Shown: in pieces, positions 25,943 through 34,031 of the stretch | Position numbering within the stretch: the first letter of the stretch is position 1 | Layout: every line of letters starts with the position of its first letter | From: Brevundimonas sp. UBA7664 | Lineage (GTDB): Bacteria > Pseudomonadota > Alphaproteobacteria > Caulobacterales > Caulobacteraceae | Assembly (NCBI RefSeq): GCF_002483305.1 | Contig: NZ_DLHQ01000026.1 | Coordinates: 62,001-126,000 of the forward strand | DNA: 64,000 nt | Direction: 5' to 3' | Position numbers and translations under genes: made by a program | The notes under the pieces: model-generated | Seen by the model: the letters and a program-made list of their open reading frames with translations, nothing else | Databases searched by the model: none | Told to the model about the DNA's origin: nothing

Positions 25943-26273
25943 CGGGGTCCCCTTTCTGGATTTTCTTGAGATAGGCGTCGAGACGGTCGAAGCTGGCGTC
26001 CCAGTAGCGGCGGTAGTGTTCCAGCCAGTCGGCGATACCCTTCAGACCCGTGGGTTCGAGGCGGGCGGGGCGCCACTGGGCCTCGCGGCCGCGGCTGATC
26101 AGACCGGCCTTCTCCAGCACCTTGAGATGTTTCGATACGGCCGGAAGGCTCATGTCGAAGGGCGCGGCCAGGTCGTTGACGCTGGCCTCGCCCTCGCACA
26201 GCCGGGCCAGGATGGCCCGACGCGTCGGATCGGCCAGGGCGGCGAATTTGGCGGAGAGGGGATCGGTCTGCAT
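25926..26273 (-). CDS. ArsR-family transcriptional regulator
   Basis: A 115-residue winged-helix repressor. ALADPTRRAILARL and LPAVSKHLKVLEKAGLI form the helix-turn-helix; GREAQWRPARL is the wing. The cysteine pair used by metal-sensing ArsR proteins is absent (no Cys in the recognition region), so it probably senses something other than a metal, perhaps through a small ligand. It heads a six-gene minus-strand operon and is preceded by two matching palindromes. Confidence 0.9.
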   Translation of the reverse strand: MQTDPLSAKFAALADPTRRAILARLCEGEASVNDLAAPFDMSLPAVSKHLKVLEKAGLISRGREAQWRPARLEPTGLKGIADWLEHYRRYWDASFDRLDAYLKKIQKGDPDGPRN

Positions 26274-26291
26274 GACGCAGGACTTCGTGTG

Positions 26292-26308
26292 TAACTCGCT
26301 GGTTAAAT
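26292..26308. promoter_or_regulatory. Candidate ArsR operator, copy 1
   Basis: TAACTCGCTGGTTAAAT carries TAAC-N6-GTTA dyad symmetry, 19 bases before the ArsR start. It shares AACT-N4-GGTTAAAT with a second copy 38 bases away. The AT-rich arms stand out from the GC-rich surroundings. Confidence 0.55.
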
Positions 26309-26329
26309 GCGTCCGTCGCGCCTCCTTGT

Positions 26330-26346
26330 CAACTGACCGGTTAAAT
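26330..26346. promoter_or_regulatory. Candidate ArsR operator, copy 2
   Basis: CAACTGACCGGTTAAAT repeats the first element (AACT-N4-GGTTAAAT, AAC-N6-GTT dyad) in the same orientation, centre to centre 38 bases apart. It lies in the region divergent to the oxidoreductase gene at 26417, so the regulator may control both directions. Confidence 0.55.
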
Positions 26347-26416
26347 AAAAGCGGATTCCGGCCATGGAACGACCCGGCGTCGGCGCGGGTTCGTCCGGCG
26401 AACTCCGGAGCCTGCG

Positions 26417-27034
26417 ATGAAAGCCCTCGTCCTCAACTGCACCCTCAAGCCGTCGCCCGAGACGTCCAGCACCGAAGCCCTCGCCAGGGTCGTCATCGCC
26501 GAACTCGAAAAGGGCGGGGCCGACGTCGAGATGGTCCGGCTGGTCGATCTGAACCTCAAGCCCGGCATCCGGACGGACGAAGGGAAAGGGGACGACTGGC
26601 CCGCGGTCCATGCCAAGCTCATGGCCGCCGACATCGTCGTCTTCGCCACCCCGACCTGGCTGGGCCAGATGTCCAGCGTCTGCCTGCGCGCGCTTGAGCG
26701 GATGGACGCCCTGTTCGCGGAGACCGACGACAGCGGCCGACCGGTCGCCTTCGGCAAGGTCGCCGGGGTGGTGGTCACCGGGAATGAGGACGGCGCCCAC
26801 AACATCGTCGCCACCGTCTGTCAGGGCCTGATCGACATGGGCTTCACCATCCCGGGCCAGAGCTGGACCTACTGGCACCTCGGCCCCGGCCCAGGCCCGG
26901 ACTATGTCGAGACCGACCAGGGGCATGACTACTCGGACCGGGTCGGCCGCAACGCCGCGCGCAATCTGCTGGCGCTGGCGAACGTGTTGAAGCCGACGAC
27001 TTATCCCGTTCCCGAAAGCGCGCCGGCGGCCTAA
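26417..27034 (+). CDS. Flavodoxin-fold NAD(P)H-dependent oxidoreductase
   Basis: A 205-residue FMN-reductase-like protein. ALVLNCTLKPSPETSSTEAL is the phosphate-binding N-terminus for FMN, ADIVVFATPTWLGQMSSVC is the second flavin loop, and GVVVTGNEDGAHNIVATVCQGL the third. It diverges from the ArsR operon across the two candidate operators, suggesting shared control. Substrate unknown; quinone or azo reduction are typical. Confidence 0.85.
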   Translation: MKALVLNCTLKPSPETSSTEALARVVIAELEKGGADVEMVRLVDLNLKPGIRTDEGKGDDWPAVHAKLMAADIVVFATPTWLGQMSSVCLRALERMDALFAETDDSGRPVAFGKVAGVVVTGNEDGAHNIVATVCQGLIDMGFTIPGQSWTYWHLGPGPGPDYVETDQGHDYSDRVGRNAARNLLALANVLKPTTYPVPESAPAA

Positions 27035-27062
27035 CCTCGCCCTCCACAATCCTGGAGGTCCC

Positions 27063-27527
27063 ATGTCCCTGCTGCTCGCCGTCGCCGCCCTGACCCTGCA
27101 GACCGCGCCCGATCCCGCCGAGGCCGAGGTCGCCGCCGTGCTGGACCGCCTGAACCAGGCGTCGTCCACCGCGGACGAAGCGACCTATTTCAGCCTGTTC
27201 ACGCCGGACGCCCGCTATGTCGGCACCGACGCCACCGAGCACTGGACGATGCCGCAGTTCCGGGCCTTCGCCGAGCCGTGGTTCCGCCGCGACACCGCCT
27301 GGTCGTTTCCGGCCACGGACCGGACCATCACCATCGCCCCGATCGACTGCCGCTGCATCGCCTGGTTCGAGGAGCGGCTGGACAGCGCCCATTATGGCGA
27401 GACGCGCGGTTCGGGCGTCATGCGCCTGACCGACGACGGCTGGAAGATCGAGCAGTATGTCCTCAGCCTGGCCGTGCCCAACGACAAGGCGGACGCCGTG
27501 GTCGCCGTGATCCGGGCCCCGGACTAG
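27063..27527 (+). CDS. Exported NTF2-like (SnoaL-type) protein
   Basis: A 154-residue protein with a short N-terminal hydrophobic leader (SLLLAVAALTLQT). The rest is an NTF2-like cone: EVAAVLDRLNQASSTADEATYFSLFTPDARYVGTD opens the fold, and a strand ending DGWKIEQYVLSLAVPND closes it. Such proteins are often small ligand-binding or enzyme subunits; no catalytic residues are evident. It follows the oxidoreductase gene by 28 bases and has its own ribosome binding site (GGAGG). Confidence 0.75.
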   Translation: MSLLLAVAALTLQTAPDPAEAEVAAVLDRLNQASSTADEATYFSLFTPDARYVGTDATEHWTMPQFRAFAEPWFRRDTAWSFPATDRTITIAPIDCRCIAWFEERLDSAHYGETRGSGVMRLTDDGWKIEQYVLSLAVPNDKADAVVAVIRAPD

Positions 27528-27570
27528 GGGGAATCCTGTTCAAGGCGACGGTCAGGCGGCTGCCGTCCGG

Positions 27571-28518
27571 TTAAACGGCTGCCGCCAGCACACGGTCGAT
27601 CCCGGCGTCGGTCTCGCTGTCGAGCCGGTAGAGCTCTGCCTCGGCGGCGCTGGCGTCGCCGCGGGCTTCCCTGATCCGCCGTTCGAGTCCGGTGACGCGG
27701 CTGAACAGGCTTTCGCTGGTGATGGTGACGCCGCCCGGGGCCTTGCGCCAGGCGCCGCGATTGCTGCTGAGGGCCTGCAACTCGTCGGCGCGCAGGTCGG
27801 CGATGCGGTCGTGGGCGGCCCAGATCCGTTCGACCAGGGCCTTGCGCGCGGGCGCGACTCCGTCGAACCGCTCGAGCACCGCTTCGCGGTCCATTTCGTC
27901 GACGATGGCGCGGGCGAGCGCGGCGCGGGCCTCCACCTGGCCGGGGGCGTAGTTGCGGCGCGCCTCGGCGACCAGATCGCGATGCACAACGATCACCCGG
28001 CCCGCGCCTTCCAGCCCGTCTTCAGCAGCCAGGCGCGCCGGATCAAAGGGGTTGCTGTGCATCAGGATCCCAAGGCGATGGTAGAATTCCCGCTCGCTGC
28101 GCCGCGAGGCCGTGCGCGCCTCTTCCACCGAAGCGTCCAGCTTCATGGCGTAGCCGAGACGGTCCGCGGTGTAGCCCCGCAGGATATTGGCCGGCAGGCC
28201 CGCAAAGGCGCCGGTCAGGATGAAGAGGCCGGTCCACATCAGGGCGCCGCCCCGACCCGCCGGCGCCAGGAACAGCTGGTGCAGCAGGAAGCCGGCGGCC
28301 AGGCCGATGACGATCGCCGGGACGAGCACGTTCGAGAGCATCTTGAACCAGACGATCGCCCGCCCGCCTGCTGTGCCGTCGCCGAGAAGGACGCCGACCG
28401 CGAAGATGCTGGCGGCCAGGCAAAGCAGGAAGACGACAACAAAGGCGGAGATCGTGAACGGCCACAGGGGGGCCTTCGATTGCCAGGTCGCGCGGCGGCG
28501 GCCGGTGAATCTGTCCAT
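27571..28518 (-). CDS. Hypothetical membrane protein
   Basis: A 315-residue protein from ATG 28518 (MDRFTGRRR) with three N-terminal membrane segments (FTISAFVVVFLLCLAAS, VLVPAIVIGLAAGFLLH, LMWTGLFILTGAFAGL) and a long charged alpha-helical, probably coiled-coil, cytoplasmic part (EARTASRRSEREF, GLERRIREARGDASAAEAEL). An ATG at 28524 is less likely because a G-run sits directly against it. The frame is open for hundreds of codons upstream only as antisense to recO. No family recognised. Confidence 0.6.
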   Translation of the reverse strand: MDRFTGRRRATWQSKAPLWPFTISAFVVVFLLCLAASIFAVGVLLGDGTAGGRAIVWFKMLSNVLVPAIVIGLAAGFLLHQLFLAPAGRGGALMWTGLFILTGAFAGLPANILRGYTADRLGYAMKLDASVEEARTASRRSEREFYHRLGILMHSNPFDPARLAAEDGLEGAGRVIVVHRDLVAEARRNYAPGQVEARAALARAIVDEMDREAVLERFDGVAPARKALVERIWAAHDRIADLRADELQALSSNRGAWRKAPGGVTITSESLFSRVTGLERRIREARGDASAAEAELYRLDSETDAGIDRVLAAAV

Positions 28519-28629
28519 GATCATCCCCCCGAATGCAGGACCCTTTTCGCGGGTCGCCGCCGATCGCGCAAGCAGGGAGGGCGCGTGGAACGTATGGCCA
28601 ACCCTCATCCCGCGGGCTAAGCGGGGGCG

Positions 28630-29361
28630 ATGGATTTCACCGACGACGCCTTCGTCCTGTCCGCCCGCGCCCACGGCGACACCGGGGTGGTGGTCGAACT
28701 GCTGACCGAGGAACACGGCCGCCGCGCCGCCTATGTCGCCGGCGGGGCCTCGCGTCGGATGAAGCCCTTCCTGCAGGCGGGGGCGCGGGTCACGGCCGAC
28801 TACAAGGCGCGGACCTCGGACCATCTCGGATCGGCGCGGCTGGAGCCGGTGGGGGAGGGGCCGAGCGCCCTGTTCGACGATCCGCTGGCCCTGACCGGCC
28901 TCGCCGCGGCGGCGGCGGTGGCGCAGGGATCGCTGCCGGAGCGCGAGCCGCATCCGGGGGCCTTCCTGGCCTTCGAGGCGCTGATGTCGGCCTTCGCCCT
29001 GCCGGAGGTCTGGCCCGCCATCTTCGTCCGCTTCGAGGCGGGGCTGCTGGAGGACCTCGGCTTCGGTCTCGACCTGAGCCGCTGCGCCGTCACCGGCGGT
29101 ATGGACGACCTGGTCTGGGTCAGCCCGCGCACCGGTCGCGCCGTCAGCGCCGACGCGGGCGCGCCCTATGCCGACAAGCTCCTGCGGCTGCCGCCCTTCA
29201 TGCTCGGCGCCCAGGCCGGGCTGGGGGAGGGCGACGTCGGGGCGGGCCTCGACCTGACCGCCCATTTCCTTGAACAGTTCGTCTTCCACCCGCAGAACAG
29301 GCCGATCCCGCCGGCGCGGGTGTGGATGATCGACAGGCTGCGCGAGGCGGGTCGCCTTTGA
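28630..29361 (+). CDS. recO: DNA repair protein RecO
   Basis: A 243-residue recombination mediator that anneals DNA and loads RecA with RecR. The N-terminal OB-fold starts DDAFVLSARAHGDTGVVVELLTEEHG; the helical C-terminal domain has FEAGLLEDLGFGLDLSRCAVTGG. The usual four-cysteine zinc site is reduced to a single Cys, as in many alphaproteobacterial RecO proteins. It usually follows era; here an 8 kb accessory block intervenes. Confidence 0.93.
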   Translation: MDFTDDAFVLSARAHGDTGVVVELLTEEHGRRAAYVAGGASRRMKPFLQAGARVTADYKARTSDHLGSARLEPVGEGPSALFDDPLALTGLAAAAAVAQGSLPEREPHPGAFLAFEALMSAFALPEVWPAIFVRFEAGLLEDLGFGLDLSRCAVTGGMDDLVWVSPRTGRAVSADAGAPYADKLLRLPPFMLGAQAGLGEGDVGAGLDLTAHFLEQFVFHPQNRPIPPARVWMIDRLREAGRL

Positions 29362-29408
29362 GCCGGTCGCCATGCTAGCCATCCACCTGTGATCGGGGAG
29401 CCCACGCC

Positions 29409-31037
29409 ATGAGAATGACCGTCGTCCGCGCCTTTGCGCTCAGTCTGGCCCTGCTGCAGGCGGCTCCCGTGGCGGCCCAGGTCGCGCCCGATCCCGGCGC
29501 CGAGCGGCGGATCGAGGCCGACGTCGTCTTCCTCGCCGACGACGCCCTCGAGGGACGCGGCACCGGTCAACGCGGCTATGATCTGGCGGCGCTCTATGTC
29601 CAGTCCCGGATGCAGTCCATCGGATTGCGCCCGGGTGGACCCGAGGGCCAATGGCTTCAGCCGTTCAAGGTGGCGCGGCTCGGCATCGCCGCGGAGGGCG
29701 CGACGCTCAGCTGGACTCCGGCGGGTGGCGAGCCCGTGATCTGGCGTAGCGGGCAGGAGGCCCTGTTCGGCATCGGCCGCGAGGCGGGCCGTTTCGTCCA
29801 GCCGGGCGAACTGGTGTTTGTCGGGTTCGGAATCGACGCGCCGGAATTGGGCATGTCCGACTATGCGGGTCTGGACGTGACCGGAAAGATCGTCGTCTTC
29901 CTGTCCGGCGCGCCGGTCGGGACGGATCCGGCGGTCGCCGAGCGTCTGGAAGCCGCCAAGGCGCGGACGGCCGAGGCGCAGGGCGCCATCGCCACGGTGA
30001 CGGTGAACACCGCTGCCAGCGCGAGCCGATACACCGATGCGCTCCTGAGGCGGTTCGCGGGGCGCACGGAAACGGTCTGGATCAGTCCGGACGGCACGCC
30101 GCGGCGACAGGCCCCGGGCATCCGGGCGACCGCCTTCCTGGGCGACGCCGCCGCGGAAGCGCTCTTCGCCGGCGCCGCGCGCTCCTATGCGGACATCCGT
30201 CGGGAGGCCGCCGACGCCGGCGGACGGCCCGCGGGCTTCGCCCTGCCCGGACAGGCGATGTTCGAGGTTCACACCCGACGTGAGGATCTGCAGACAGCCA
30301 ACGTCGTCGGCATGATCGAGGGCTCCGATCCCGAACTGAAGGCCGAATATGTGATCATGACCGCTCACCTGGACCATCTGGGCCTGAGCGGAACCGGACC
30401 GGACCGGATCAACAACGGCGCCCTCGACAATGCCGGCGGCGTCGCCTCGATGCTGGAGGCGGCCCGCATGCTGGCGCAGGCGCCGCCCCGGCGCTCGGTG
30501 CTCGTCGTGGCTCTGTCCGCGGAAGAGATGGGCCTGATCGGCTCGGACTATCTGGCGCGGTATCCGGTTGCCGAAGGCGTGGTCGCCAACGTCAATCTGG
30601 ACATGCCCATCCTGACCTACGACTTCACCGATGTGGTCGCGTTCGGCGCGGAACACTCGACCATGGGGCCGCTGGTCGCCGCCGCGGCGCAGACGGAGGG
30701 GGTCCGTCTCTCACCCGATCCGATGCCGGAGCAGAACGTTTTCACCCGCTCCGACCACTATTCCTTCGTCCAGGCAGGGATCCCCTCGGTCATGCTCGCC
30801 ACGGGCTATGCGAACGGCGGCGAGGCGGCCTGGGGGCAGTTCTTCGCCAACGGCTATCACAAGACGAACGACGACCTGTCGACGCCCTTGAACTGGAGCG
30901 CCGCGGCCCGGTTCGCTCGCGTCAACGCCGCGATCGCGCGGGCCATCGCCGACGCCGAGCGCGCGCCGCTCTGGTATGAGGGGAACGTCTACGGCGACCG
31001 GTTTGCGCCGGCAGCGGAACGGGCTCCGGCGCCCTGA
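29409..31037 (+). CDS. Exported M28-family zinc peptidase
   Basis: A 542-residue peptidase with a signal peptide (residues 1-24, ending VAAQ). A PA-like insert lies in the first half (VFVGFGIDAPE, GKIVVFLSGAP). The zinc and catalytic residues of M28 are in TAHLDHLG, NGALDNAGGVAS, LSAEEMGLIGSD, NVNLDMPI and the late His in NGYHKTNDD. It is expected to act in the periplasm as an aminopeptidase. A free-standing gene between recO and parC. Confidence 0.9.
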   Translation: MRMTVVRAFALSLALLQAAPVAAQVAPDPGAERRIEADVVFLADDALEGRGTGQRGYDLAALYVQSRMQSIGLRPGGPEGQWLQPFKVARLGIAAEGATLSWTPAGGEPVIWRSGQEALFGIGREAGRFVQPGELVFVGFGIDAPELGMSDYAGLDVTGKIVVFLSGAPVGTDPAVAERLEAAKARTAEAQGAIATVTVNTAASASRYTDALLRRFAGRTETVWISPDGTPRRQAPGIRATAFLGDAAAEALFAGAARSYADIRREAADAGGRPAGFALPGQAMFEVHTRREDLQTANVVGMIEGSDPELKAEYVIMTAHLDHLGLSGTGPDRINNGALDNAGGVASMLEAARMLAQAPPRRSVLVVALSAEEMGLIGSDYLARYPVAEGVVANVNLDMPILTYDFTDVVAFGAEHSTMGPLVAAAAQTEGVRLSPDPMPEQNVFTRSDHYSFVQAGIPSVMLATGYANGGEAAWGQFFANGYHKTNDDLSTPLNWSAAARFARVNAAIARAIADAERAPLWYEGNVYGDRFAPAAERAPAP

Positions 31038-31104
31038 TGTCGGGCCCACGAAACCCCGGATCGACCCACAGGTCGCGCCAACACTTCGGCCGCGGTCCGG
31101 TCTA

Positions 31105-31130
31105 GACTCAGGCCTTCTCTTCGCCGATTC
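31105..31130 (+). promoter_or_regulatory. Two GANTC sites upstream of parC
   Basis: GACTC (31105-31109) and GATTC (31126-31130) lie 31 and 10 bases ahead of the parC ATG. GANTC is the CcrM methylation site in Caulobacterales, where methylated promoters are used by GcrA for cell-cycle control. No clear -35/-10 pair is visible, so regulatory use is inference. Confidence 0.3.
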
Positions 31131-31138
31131 GCAGGCCC

Positions 31139-33340
31139 ATGACCGTTCACACCCCGCCGCCGGAAGGCGGACGCATCGTCGACGAGCCGATGAGCGAGGC
31201 GCTCTCGCGCCGCTATCTCGCCTACGCCCTGTCGACCATCACCAACCGGGCGCTGCCGGATGTGCGCGACGGCTTCAAGCCGGTGCACCGGCGCATCATG
31301 TACACGATGCATCAAATGCGGCTGAACCCGCAGGCGGCGGCGCGCAAATGCGCCAAGGTCGTCGGCGACGTGATGGGCACCTATCACCCGCACGGCGATG
31401 CCTCGATCTATGACGCCCTGGTCCGTCTGGCGCAGGACTTCGCCCAGCGCTATCCGCTCGTCGATGGGCAGGGCAATTTCGGCAATATCGACGGCGATAA
31501 CGCCGCGGCCATGCGCTACACCGAGTGCAAGCTGACTCCGGCGGCGGTCCTCCTGATGGAGGGCATTGATCAGGACTCGGTCGATTTCCGGCCCACTTAC
31601 GACGATCAGGGCGAAGAACCGATCGTCCTGCCGGCCGGCTTCCCCAACCTTCTGGCCAACGGCTCGTCGGGCATCGCCGTCGGCATGGCCACCTCGATCC
31701 CGCCGCACAATGTCGGCGAGCTGATCGACGCCTGCCATCTGCTGCTGGACCGCCCGGACGCCACGACGGAGGAACTCGCCGGCATTGTGCCCGGCCCGGA
31801 CTTCCCGACCGGGGGCGTCGCCGTCGAGGGCCATGCCTCCATCCTCGACGCCTATGAGACCGGTCGCGGCGGGGTGCGCCTGCGCGCCCGCTGGGAGACC
31901 GAGGACCTCGGCCGCGGCGTCTGGCGCATCATCGTCACCGAGATGCCGTACCAGGTGCAGAAGTCGAAACTGATCGCCGACCTCGCCGACCTGATCGAGC
32001 ACAAGAAGGCGCCCCTGCTGGGCGACGTGCGCGACGAGTCGGCCGAGGACATCCGGCTGGTCATCGAGCCCAAGAGCCGCACGGTCGAGCCCGAGGTGCT
32101 GATGGAGAGCCTGTTCAAGCTCTCCGATCTCGAGATCCGCTTCCCGATCAATATGAACGTGCTGGACGCCACGGGGACGCCGCGCGTCATGGGGCTGAAG
32201 GCCTGTCTGCAGGCCTTCCTCGATCACCGCCGTGAGGTGCTGGTGCGCCGGGCCGGCTGGCGGATCGACCGGGTCGAGAAGCGGCTGCACCTGCTGGAAG
32301 GCCTGAGGATCGTCTTCCTCAACCTCGACGAGGTCATCCGCATCGTCCGGGAGGAGGAACAGCCCAAGGCCGTCCTGATCGCGCGGTTCGGCCTCAGCGA
32401 ACTCCAAGCGGACTTCATCCTCGACACCCGACTGCGCCAGCTGGCGCGGATCGAGGAAATGACGATCGAGAATGAATACAAAGCGCTGGCCGACGAACTT
32501 GCCGCGCTGCAGTCGCTGTCGTCCTCGCCGGCCAAGCAGTGGAAGCAGGTCGGCAAGGATCTGGAGACCGTGCGCAAGGCGCTGGTCTCGCCGCGCCGGA
32601 CCACCATCGCCGAGGCCGTGGACTCATCGGCCTTCGTCTCGGTCGAGGCCTTCATTCCGCGCGAGGCGATCACCGTGATCCTGTCCGAACGCGGCTGGAT
32701 CCGCGCCGCCCGCGGCAAGGTCGAGGATCCGTCTGAACTGAAGTTCAAGGAGGGCGACAGCCTCGCCTTCCTCGTGCCCGGCTATACGACCGACAAGATC
32801 CTGGTCGCGGCGTCGGACGGCCGCATCTTCACGGTCGGGGCCGACAAGCTGGCATCGGGCCGCGGCCATGGCGAACCGCTGCGGCTGATGATCGATCTCG
32901 ACGAGAAGGCCGACATCATCAACATTCTGGCGCACCAGCCGGGCGGCAAGCTGCTGGTCGCGTCGAAGGCCGGCTATGGCTTCATCGCGCCCGAGGACGA
33001 GTTGCTGGCCCAGAAGCGGGGCGGCAAACAGGTGCTGAACGGCGAGATGCTGGCGGCCATCCGCGTCCACGGCGACCAGGTCGCGGTCATCGGCGACAAC
33101 ATCAAGGCGCTGATCTTCCCGCTCGCCGAGCTGCCCGAGATGGGCCGCGGCAAGGGGGTGAAGCTGCAGAACTACAAACAGGGCGGCCTCGCCGATGTCG
33201 CCGTGTTCGACGGCGCCCATGGTCCGGAGTGGGTCGACGGCGGCGGCCGTCGCCGCAACTGGCCGGACTGGAAGGACTGGCTGGGCAAGCGCGCCGGGGC
33301 CGGCCGTCAGGGGCCGCGGGGGCTGAGGAAGTTCCGGTGA
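31139..33340 (+). CDS. parC: DNA topoisomerase IV subunit A
   Basis: A 733-residue type IIA topoisomerase subunit that decatenates chromosomes. The breakage-reunion domain has the catalytic Tyr128 in AAAMRYTE; FPNLLANGSSGIAVGMA follows; the C-terminal beta-propeller begins near residue 500. In the region that binds quinolones (YHPHGDASIYDALV) the position equal to E. coli Ser80 is Ala88 and that equal to Glu84 is Asp92. GyrA is excluded by the absence of a GyrA box and by the length. Confidence 0.95.
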   Translation: MTVHTPPPEGGRIVDEPMSEALSRRYLAYALSTITNRALPDVRDGFKPVHRRIMYTMHQMRLNPQAAARKCAKVVGDVMGTYHPHGDASIYDALVRLAQDFAQRYPLVDGQGNFGNIDGDNAAAMRYTECKLTPAAVLLMEGIDQDSVDFRPTYDDQGEEPIVLPAGFPNLLANGSSGIAVGMATSIPPHNVGELIDACHLLLDRPDATTEELAGIVPGPDFPTGGVAVEGHASILDAYETGRGGVRLRARWETEDLGRGVWRIIVTEMPYQVQKSKLIADLADLIEHKKAPLLGDVRDESAEDIRLVIEPKSRTVEPEVLMESLFKLSDLEIRFPINMNVLDATGTPRVMGLKACLQAFLDHRREVLVRRAGWRIDRVEKRLHLLEGLRIVFLNLDEVIRIVREEEQPKAVLIARFGLSELQADFILDTRLRQLARIEEMTIENEYKALADELAALQSLSSSPAKQWKQVGKDLETVRKALVSPRRTTIAEAVDSSAFVSVEAFIPREAITVILSERGWIRAARGKVEDPSELKFKEGDSLAFLVPGYTTDKILVAASDGRIFTVGADKLASGRGHGEPLRLMIDLDEKADIINILAHQPGGKLLVASKAGYGFIAPEDELLAQKRGGKQVLNGEMLAAIRVHGDQVAVIGDNIKALIFPLAELPEMGRGKGVKLQNYKQGGLADVAVFDGAHGPEWVDGGGRRRNWPDWKDWLGKRAGAGRQGPRGLRKFR

Positions 33341-33440
33341 CGCGCGTGGGCGCGCGGTTACGCCGATTTTAGTTTGGGGCGGCGTCGCCCGGCCCCATAT
33401 TGACTGAACGGTCGATCATCGGCCGACGCTGGAGACCGCC

Positions 33441-34019
33441 ATGCTGACCACCCTGATCGTCATCGCCGTCATCGTCGCCCTGGTGCTGTTCGTCGTCGTG
33501 GGCGCCTACAACAAGCTGGTCGCCCTGGACCAGCGCGCCGACCAGTCGTTCGCCGACATCGACGTGCAGCTGAAGCAGCGCCATGACCTGATCCCCAATC
33601 TGGTGGATACGGTGAAGGGCTACGCCAGCCACGAGAAGGGCACGCTGGAAGCTGTCATCGCCGCCCGTTCGGCCGCGACGACCGCCACCTCGGTCAACGA
33701 CAAGGTCGAGGCCGAGAATATGCTTACGGGCGCCCTGGGCCGGCTGTTCGCCCTGACCGAGGCCTATCCGGACCTCAAGGCCAACACCAACTTCCTCGAG
33801 CTGCAGCGCGAGCTGTCGGACATCGAGAACAAGCTGGCCGCCGCCCGCCGCTTCTTCAACAACGCCGTCAGCGAGTTCAACGCCGTCCGCCGCCAGTTCC
33901 CGACCGTCCTGTTCGCCGGCATGGTCGGCTTCGGCTCGGACAAGCCCTTCTTCGACGTGGGCGAGGGCGAGCGCGCCACGATGAACGCCGCACCGCCCAA
34001 GGTCAGCTTCACGGCGTAA
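33441..34019 (+). CDS. LemA family protein
   Basis: A 192-residue membrane-anchored protein: N-terminal helix (LIVIAVIVALVLFVVVGAYN) followed by a helical bundle with the family motif QLKQRHDLIPNLVDTVKGYA and AYPDLKANTNFLELQRELSD. LemA proteins are found next to M48 peptidases, as here. Role in envelope biology is not well defined. Confidence 0.93.
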   Translation: MLTTLIVIAVIVALVLFVVVGAYNKLVALDQRADQSFADIDVQLKQRHDLIPNLVDTVKGYASHEKGTLEAVIAARSAATTATSVNDKVEAENMLTGALGRLFALTEAYPDLKANTNFLELQRELSDIENKLAAARRFFNNAVSEFNAVRRQFPTVLFAGMVGFGSDKPFFDVGEGERATMNAAPPKVSFTA

Positions 34020-34031
34020 GGAACCGCATCG

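Noticed and set aside
27571..29382. 603-codon version of the membrane protein gene reaching across recO
   Set aside because: The part above 28524 is antisense to recO and non-protein-like; the hydrophobic N-terminus starts at 28518.
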